This document shows, in pieces, positions 57,357 to 64,000 of a stretch of DNA of 64,000 nucleotides (the stretch's first letter is position 1; every line of letters begins with the position of its first letter). The notes beneath the pieces are model-generated. The model saw only the letters and a list, made by a program, of their open reading frames with translations. It made no database searches and was not told the DNA's origin. Position numbers and translations under genes: made by a program. The stretch is from Paguma larvata (lineage: Eukaryota; Chordata; Mammalia; Carnivora; Viverridae): positions 20,444,001 through 20,508,000 of the forward strand of contig CM057844.1 in NCBI GenBank assembly GCA_030068075.1, given 5' to 3'.

Positions 57357-59230
57357 ACAACTCTGCAATTTTGCTCAACCTAATCCTCAAGACCTGACCA
57401 CCCACCCCAGGACATCGTGACAGACCGACTTCACCGATGTCATGCTGCTTATCTCGGAGAACTGCAAGGGGCAGTAATCCAGGCGCAAAACACTTCTGCT
57501 TGCTTGGGGAGATAAATCCTAAGGAAAAATTGCCCACCCGGCAAAGTTCCTGGGGGCTTCGGCATACTTACCCCCGCAGCCAAGTGAAACACAAATCGCA
57601 CCTGCAATTGTGCGAACTCCCCTCACCGCCCCGTCGTGCACAAAGCATGGCAGGCAGGCCTCTTCAAATCTTGGGGAAAGCACTTAGGTTTGGGTATTGC
57701 ACGCCAAGTGCTTTTACTGGGTAGCCCTCATATCTACTATGCTCAAGTGGGGCCTTGAGCCAAGAGAAGATTCTCGAGGAGATCCAGGCTCACGTTGTGT
57801 ATAGCACACCCAAGGCATATTTGGAACTTGAGGTAAAAATCAGAAGAGACCCTGGTGTCTTTGAGGCCATCAGGCTAACTATCGGGGTTCTATTGGAGAT
57901 TAGGCATTCTTCCAAGGGACACCACGTAACTGCAACCTGGGCCAGGTAGGGTAAGCCTCCCTATGCACCTGACGGGACTCTGTGACCCATTAGATACAGG
58001 TACAGACGGGATTGGGCTTGATTCAGCCAGAAGGCACCAGTAAGCTGCCTATCTGTGCCTATACTAGGAAGATGGGTGAAAAATAAAAACACTGAAGCTT
58101 GGTTTACAGGTGAGTCTGCATGACACCCTGGCATCAGCAGTGAATGCTGAGGAATTACAGCCCCGTGCAGGACACTCAAGGACAGCTGTCGCCCAAGGGA
58201 AAGCAGCAGCCCAAAGACAGAGCTTCAGGTATGACACACTCTTCTCTGAAGACAGACAGCTGGTGTCTGGATCCTGGTGCAGAAGGGCAGGGACTCAGCA
58301 AGAAGGGAACTGGACTTCCTGACACAGGCCATGTCCCATGTGACAGCTCACCGAGGGCTTCCACTGCAGGGGACCAGATGGTCCACTTCTTAGCACGACA
58401 AAGCCCAAGGCTATGGGCGCAGTGGTCAATCCACGGCCCACAACGTGCACCCATCAGCTCTCGCCTCTGAAGTTACACTGAGCACTGAAAGCAAGGACTG
58501 CACCGTCCCGTGCCTGGGCTCACTGCCAGGGCAAACATGATCGGCCTGAGGAGGGAGGCCATTGCCCTCAGGGGTGCAAGGCCTGATGGGGGCTGGGCAC
58601 AAGGCAACATAACTGCTGGCCCTCTGCTTGGACCGCCGTACCTGCTTCCTCACCTAAATGTTAAGGATGGCTCGTATTCCCTAAAAGGCTTTCATGTCTT
58701 AGATGTTTCCAGATCATCCCAACAACACGGGAGTTGGGGAAAGAAACTAGGATTCTGTTCGTTTTCCTCCGGTGGTATCTGGGCAGGTTCAGGTGAATGG
58801 TGACAAAGGGGCATCAGCTCTGGCTCTGAGAAACATGAGGACTTGTACCTGAACAGGGGCCAGAAATCTCTGTGTTCGCTTATTCGACCTTGTGAACTCC
58901 AAGTATTTCTGGTACCTGTAGGCTTGGGTCCAAGCGCTTGACAAGCCACACTGACCTTGCAAAGGTCAACCAGGCCTCCCCAGCCAGTACCAATCTGGTG
59001 CATGGCCCAAGGAGGCTGGCAGTGCCAGGGCACATGTGCCACTGAAAGCCTGGGGAGAAAGAGCCACCAGAAGACATGGGGTCTCCTCCCTGTCTCCTGT
59101 GTCTTGGGCACACCAGACCCTAGCCAGCAAATCTCACGGGCAAGCAGAAGGAGGCCTTTGGCTAGTGGTTAGCTTGTTTCTCAGGCACTGGGGGATACCT
59201 GATAATCTGGTTGGGGTCCTAACGCTCTAG
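57357..59230. other. unassigned, low-repeat stretch
   Basis: 1.9 kb without recognised repeats. Several short open frames (for example 57755-57949 and 58692-59111) have no family likeness. It could be an unrecognised old element or unique DNA downstream of MRPS26. Confidence 0.3.
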
Positions 59231-59412
59231 AGCAGGAGTTGGCAAACTTCTTCCATAAAAACCCAGGTAAAAAATATTTTACATTTGTCAAATGTCTGTG
59301 ACAACTACTCATTTCTGCCGCCGTCGCGGGAAAGCAGTCAATGAACGAGTGTAGCTGTGATCCAATAAAATTTATTTACAAAAACAGGCAAGAGGCCAAG
59401 TTGGGCCCAAGG
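59231..59412. mobile_element. hAT-like MITE relic
   Basis: gcaggagttggcaaacttct, then aatattttacatttgtcaaa, then ggaaagcagtcaatgaacga, then atccaataaaatttatttac: a familiar short mammalian DNA-transposon relic. The exact family is not certain. It supplies the MRPS26 poly(A) signal. Confidence 0.6.
59371..59376 (-). terminator. MRPS26: MRPS26 poly(A) signal
   Basis: AATAAA on minus (tttatt), about 360 bases after the stop codon. Lies inside the MITE relic. It is the first clear signal downstream of the stop. Confidence 0.65.
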
Positions 59413-59737
59413 ACAGGATTTCCCGAACTGTCCTTGACGGCTCTTAGCAGGACAACCTGGCTGCCCGAGGGGCCTATGACCCAGTCCACTCCTCTGTGAG
59501 ATGGAAACCTCCAAGGCCCGGTGCCTGCAGAGTTGTACGTGGGTGCAGCACAGGTCACTGTGGATGCGAGTTTCTGACCCAGCGGTGGGTGCAGAGGCCA
59601 GAATGTGAGGGCCGCACCAGAATGGGTTGAGCTTCCTTCTTCATAAGAAACATCAACTGGTCTATTCCAGATCGGGCCCAACCCTCCTACCCCCGTACAC
59701 ACATGGTCCCTGGGTGAGCACCGTCCTCACTGGGCCC

Positions 59738-61283
59738 TCAAGAGCCCTTGTGCTGTGGCCTGACCACCAGGCCCTCTCTGGTGACGGTCCAGTTGTAGCT
59801 CTTCGGGGAGTCCAACGCTTCTTCCACCCGTGCCTCCAGGTTCTCTCGGGTGATGAAATTTTTGGCCTCCTCCTATCGTGAGAGAGAAGGCCAGCTGAAT
59901 GGAAGTCTCCAGCACATGCCTGCTGCCTACTGGCCTTTTGCCCACGGAGGGAGAGGCTCCAGCGCTCTTGGGATGGGTGCCTGGAGCCCATGTCCTCTGT
60001 GAGTGCCCTGCAGACCGGCCAGTGGCAGAATACCAGGCGGCCTTAGCATATTCCTCTTTCTTAGACACTCAGCCACTGGACATCCCAGCCAGAACTCCGA
60101 GTGCACCAGTGTGACCGTCTCAGTCCCGCTAGACGGAATCAGCTCCTCAATGTTGCCTCAATGCCCTTCCTAATCTCTCCCAACCTTGTCGTTCTCCTTC
60201 TCTTACTTTAATTCAGACCTCATCCAGTCTTGCTGGATCACTCCTAACCGGTCTCTCTGCTTTTAAGTCTCACACCTGACAGCCTAGCTTCGAACGGAAC
60301 TCAACGACTTTATCACCCATAAGGCGAAATACGAATTCCTTGTGGAACCGGGGGTCCCTCCCAGATGCGGGCTTACCACCGCGTAGGTACTTAACACTTG
60401 CCAACGTTCACTCTCACTTCTGGGTCTCTGCGCCTGCCAGGCACTCTCCTCGCACTCCTTCTCTCCCAAATCCTCACCTACTAACGCTCAAGACTCAAGG
60501 CTGCTCGCTCGCTCTGTGTACGCAGCCAGTGTGCCCCACTTCGCCCAGGACTCCGAGCGCTGCCCAGGCGGAGTTCCCGGCCTCCAAGCCCGGCCCCCTG
60601 GAGACACGGCCCACCTGTAGCTGCAACACTTCCTGCTCCTTGAGCTGCGTCCAGGCTTGCGCCTCTAGGGCCCGCCGGGCCTTCTCCTCCGCCTGCCGCT
60701 GCTCTTGCTCCCGCGCCTCCTGCCGCAGCCTCGCTAACCTGGGGTGGGGGGCAAGAGGCAGGGACTCAGGGCGGCTGGGTCTCCCCCGCGCCAGCCAGCG
60801 GCCCGCCCCGCCTCCCGGCCCACTCACCGCAGCTCGTGCAGCCTCTGGTTCTCCGCCTGGTTCCAGGCCATCAGGTCGCGATGCTCAGCGGCTTCCTGCA
60901 GAGCTTTGCGCTCTGCCAGGACCCCGGCCCGGGCCTCGTGGATCTTCTTCCGCACCTCGGATACGAACTCCAGCCTGGGCGAAGACGCGCCCAAAGTTGG
61001 CACCCTCTACGCCCGCCCGCTCGGACGGCGTCCACGGCGCCGACGCCCGTCTCACCTTAAGTCATACACACCTGAGAGCGCTCACCGTCTGGCGGTACTG
61101 CCGGTAACGCTCCGTCAGCAGGAAGAACTCTACAGGATCCACCGCAGGCGGGGTCGCCACGCGCCCGACTTTGGACTTGGCCGGCGGGTCATGGCGGGTC
61201 TTGCGGCCGCGAACCGGCAGCAGCAGCGGGGCCCGAGGCCCGCACGGGGACCCGGCGCCCAGGACCCTCACCGCGCGCAGCAT
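59738..61283 (-). CDS. MRPS26: mitochondrial small ribosomal subunit protein mS26
   Basis: Nuclear-encoded component of the mitochondrial 28S ribosomal subunit (mS26), needed for translation of mitochondrial mRNAs; imported to the matrix. Exons on the minus strand: 61283-61072, 60974-60828, 60738-60615 and 59872-59738. All have GT/AG borders and joining phases, giving 205 residues, as in human. The N-terminus [20 protein letters not shown] is rich in Arg and lacks acidic residues, fitting a mitochondrial targeting peptide. It is followed by [13 protein letters not shown] and a long charged helical part ([18 protein letters not shown] type) likely to form a coiled coil. The C-terminus reads [12 protein letters not shown]. 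The start ATG sits in a CpG-rich region typical of housekeeping promoters. The gene lies head-on behind the GNRH2 3' end, as in human. Confidence 0.97.
59873..60614 (-). other. MRPS26: MRPS26 intron 3
   Basis: 742-base intron without recognised repeats. The acceptor reads CACGATAG, unusual in having few pyrimidines directly before AG. Confidence 0.6.
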
Positions 61284-61560
61284 GGCCCAGGGTGCCCCGC
61301 GTCCGGCGCGCCGCAGGGCATCACGGGGCCCGGAAGCGGGCGCGGGGTACCACGGGACACGTAGTCCGCGGGCCTCCACCTCCCACCGCCTGGAGCCCGC
61401 TCGGGAGGCGCGCGCCCCCCAACGTCTGCGTCTGCCCCCGGCCCTCTGGCTTTGGCTGCCCCCTTATTGCGGGGCCTGCCGTGACCCGCCCCGTGCCCCT
61501 CCCGCCGGCGGGCCGGGCCCGCGTCCCTTCAGCCCCCACACGGGGTAGGGTCTCAATACG
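60540..61560. promoter_or_regulatory. MRPS26: MRPS26 CpG island
   Basis: Dense CpG over exons 1-3 and about 280 bases upstream of the MRPS26 start. No TATA box seen. Confidence 0.7.
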
Positions 61561-61621
61561 GGTGGGGAAGGGATGGGACGACGGAGAGAACTCGAGGAAG
61601 CAGCTTCAGGGAGTTCACATC

Positions 61622-61627
61622 TTTATT
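61622..61627 (-). terminator. GNRH2: GNRH2 poly(A) signal
   Basis: AATAAA on minus (tttatt). It lies within the last recognisable GNRH2 exon, about 340 bases before the MRPS26 start codon. Confidence 0.6.
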
Positions 61628-61661
61628 GGAAGGCTGCAGGGCGCGGCGCTCTAGGTCCGGT

Positions 61662-62465
61662 CTGCGGGGGGAGGAAGCGGTCATTTTAGCGGACGCCCAG
61701 GTCCCCTGGCAGCTCAGCTGCGATCTTGCCCGCCCCCTCCCCTCCCAACCTGCCCTCGCGGAGCTGGACGCGGCCTCCTGGCCTGCTCTCAGGTCCTGCG
61801 GACGCCCCCTGCCTGCTAGAGGACCTAGCGTGGGGGCTCTGTAGCTCCTTGAACACCCTAAACAAACCTGGTATGTAAAAACCTGAGCTCACACCGATTT
61901 AAACTCGGTGATACGTTTTTGCCTCTAAGAATTTACCACTTTTTCCTTAAGTTAGCGCCCTCCTGGTGCACTTCAAAATAAATTTGCGAAATTATAGTAC
62001 TCCATCTCCGCACTCGTCTTCTGAAATCATTGTCATTGCTAGTGCAGTGACCACCTGATTCTTGGGGTCCTTCTATTAGTGTGAGTTCACACCCCTCACC
62101 TCTTCCCACTGACTGAGGGTCTGCCCACCGGGAGACACTCTGGGTTCTCTTGATGAGAAAGAAGGCTGGAGGACCCCACTACAGCTACTGTCTTCTTTAG
62201 GGAGGTTTTAAGCACAATTATCTCCTACTCCACTAATGACTTCTAATCTTTTACTTTAACATAAGTATCTTATAAATTGTCTAGAATTCTGGGACATAGG
62301 AAGAATAGCAAATGGCATCCGGCTATTCTTACATGGATGCCTGAGGGTGCTCTTGGCAGGGGGCATCTCCGTGTTTTCTCATTACCCCCTCTTCTGTCCA
62401 CATAGCCCCCCAAGTCCTTAGCCATAATGGCCCCCGGTGGCCAATGCCTGGACCACTCCCTGTAC
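61662..62465 (-). other. GNRH2: GNRH2 last intron, unassigned
   Basis: About 0.8 kb. No repeat or separate gene recognised. Confidence 0.4.
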
Positions 62466-62887
62466 TTCCCAGCAGTGTCTGCACCAGGTGCTGCTTCCTG
62501 CGGAGGGACCACCAGCCTGTGGTTCTGGCCTCCCTGGGCACACGCTGTTCTCAGGGGGAGCCAGCGCATCGCTTGGGAGGTTATGGGCAGTCTGGTCTGG
62601 TCGGCTTGCTGCAGTGCCCAAGGGCCCTTCCTCAGAAGGGAGCCAAGGCTGCGGCCTGCCCACTACCCCATCCCAGGCTCACGGGGTGGGAAAGAACCCC
62701 AGCCAGCACTTTCTTCTTCCCACTCGGGCTGGGGAGACCCTTAACCTACCTAGGAGCCCTGGGGCATGCTGTGGGTGCTGGGCTGAGCTGGAAGCTCGCT
62801 ATCCTCCGGGGTACCAGCCATGGGACCAGTGCTGAGCCTTCGAGGGTCCAGGGTGGGCGGTCAGCAGCAGCAGCAGTAGCAGAAGGC

Positions 62888-62923
62888 CTAGCCTGCAGCT
62901 GGCCATGACGGGGCTGCTCCCAT
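62888..62923 (-). other. upstream ORF overlapping the GNRH2 start
   Basis: An ATG at 62923 in a strong context (CCACCATGG) opens an 11-codon frame that ends in TAG at 62890-62888, past the GNRH2 ATG. If transcribed it would compete with the GnRH-II start. Confidence 0.4.
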
Positions 62924-64000
62924 GGTGGACATAGTGTCCATAGTGGACAGCGCTCAAGAAGATGGATACTTCCATCCATCCCTACTTCCTTTTCTTCCAG
63001 GGTCCCCTTGGACAGCTGGCACCTCAGGGGCAGCTTTAGTGTTTCCTAATGCCCTTCCCTCTTCTGCCACTGCTCCTCACCCCAGGAGTCCAGGGATCTA
63101 GCCCCCTGGGGCACAGAGCCCCCTGGGGCACAGAGCATCCCAGCCTTGCCAGCTGAGGGCCCTTCCCAGTCAATCAGGCCTACCCCTCCTTCCTTCAGGG
63201 ATTCTAGAAGTGGGAGAAGGTTGGAAAAAGGAACAGAGACTTGGGTCGGGGGAGCTCAGCAACGTAGGGGCACTGGGGGTACCTGGTTGGTGCACGGCAT
63301 GCTGCATTTTCCCTGTGGTTTGCCATCTCTCTTCCGTGGCAGTTGGGGATGTGGAATGGATGTGTGGTGGTGACGGGGGCAAGTGTTTCTACCCCTCGTC
63401 CCTCCCACGTCCCTGCCACGCTAGAGGCAGCAGGCACAGGAACAGCGTTGGGGAGGGAAAGGGAAAGGGTTCTTTTTTGGAAAGGGTTCATGGGTAGAGG
63501 GACTTGGGAGGGAGAAGAGGAACAGCGTGCCATACACCCAGGACAGACTGCCATCCAGGAGTCCCAGCCCTTGGGGGAGAGCAGCCTCTTCACTCACCGA
63601 GGGAAAGCTGTGGACGAGGTGGCTCCTTGAGGTGGCTCCTCCAGGTGACAGTGGGACCCCCAGCCAGCCAGGTCTGGGATTTATGGATCAGGTGACTCCT
63701 CCCCCTGCTCCCGGTCCACAGACTCCAGTGACGACTCAAAGAAGGGAGGGGGACTAGCCTGCCACTCAACACCCTTCCCTACCCTTCCCATGTTCCTAGT
63801 CACTGGCCCTGGGGTCACCAGACAGATAGCTCCCTCTTCCTGTCTTCCCAGGGATCTGAAGTGGTAAGACTGCTCCAGCCTGGTCAGGCCCTGAAGAATC
63901 TTCCTCCCACATCCCAGGCTGCACCCTCAAGCTCCTGCCCTTAGGCCTAAAAAGCCCTCAGACTTCCCTGACCTGAAAAGGAAATTGTGGCCTGGAGGGG
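62924..64000. other. GNRH2 upstream flank, unassigned
   Basis: Non-repetitive. A 20-base local duplication (gccccctggggcacagag) near 63101-63135. No coding exon recognised; a noncoding GNRH2 exon may lie here. Confidence 0.4.

Larger units (their letters stand above)
61612..62906 (-). pseudogene. GNRH2: gonadotropin-releasing hormone 2, disrupted
   Basis: GNRH2 encodes GnRH-II, a neuropeptide acting on GnRH receptors. The coding part starts at 62906: a signal peptide of 24 residues ([10 protein letters not shown], then leucines, ending PSKA), followed by the intact decapeptide [10 protein letters not shown] and the amide-donor Gly. The next codon, normally the Lys of the Gly-Lys-Arg processing site, is TAG (62801-62799), so the frame ends at residue 35. 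Decayed but recognisable associated-peptide sequence follows: exon 1 continues to a donor at 62749, exon 2 spans about 62626-62466 (TAHNLPSDALAP) and carries a 2-base frameshift after ENSV, and a last short exon lies near 61661-61612. Position between MRPS26 and the PTPRA side matches human. Silencing of GNRH2 is known in several mammals. A short peptide product cannot be excluded. Confidence 0.85.

Noticed and set aside
57755..57949. 64-codon frame that looks protein-like
   Set aside because: Starts without ATG, no match to a family I know, and the surroundings show no gene structure.

Overview
This window is a mammalian nuclear segment, almost certainly from a cat-family carnivore. It carries more than 50 copies of the tRNA-Lys-derived SINE that begins gcgcctgggtggctcagtcg and ends in aataaataaac plus poly(A), the felid form of SINEC. 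Around them lie carnivore L1 3' ends and older L1, L2, MIR, MaLR and DNA-transposon relics. Genus cannot be fixed from sequence alone.

Five known genes lie in the order of human chromosome 20p13, reversed. UBOX5 (+) has coding exons at 5694-13678 and a poly(A) signal at 14175. AVP (+, 29889-31961) encodes the Arg8-vasopressin/neurophysin II/copeptin precursor. OXT (-, 41098-41736) encodes the oxytocin/neurophysin I precursor and faces AVP tail to tail across 9.1 kb. MRPS26 (-, 59738-61283) encodes a mitochondrial small-subunit ribosomal protein. GNRH2 (-, 61612-62906) is broken: the first codon after the hormone plus its amide-donor glycine is a stop, and the downstream peptide region carries a frameshift.

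Layout: 1-5650 is UBOX5 intron 1, with SINEs and unassigned DNA. 5650-14200 holds the UBOX5 coding exons, with an L1 relic and a DNA transposon in the introns. 14200-29800 is intergenic; it contains a candidate unannotated 68-residue membrane microprotein gene (-, 16036-16242) with GC boxes and a poly(A) signal, an MLT1-type LTR, an L1 relic, an L2 relic and an orphan CpG-rich patch. 29800-42000 is the AVP/OXT neurohypophysial pair. 42000-59200 is a retroelement-rich gene desert with a 914-bp-period tandem duplication of a SINE cluster. 59350-64000 holds MRPS26 and the GNRH2 relic.

AVP and OXT are tandem-duplicate paralogues. Their second exons are nearly identical, and the similarity runs about 130 bases into intron 1, as expected for gene conversion. 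The most unusual items are the GNRH2 stop codon placed exactly at the processing site, the AVP/OXT conversion tract, and the possible microprotein gene.
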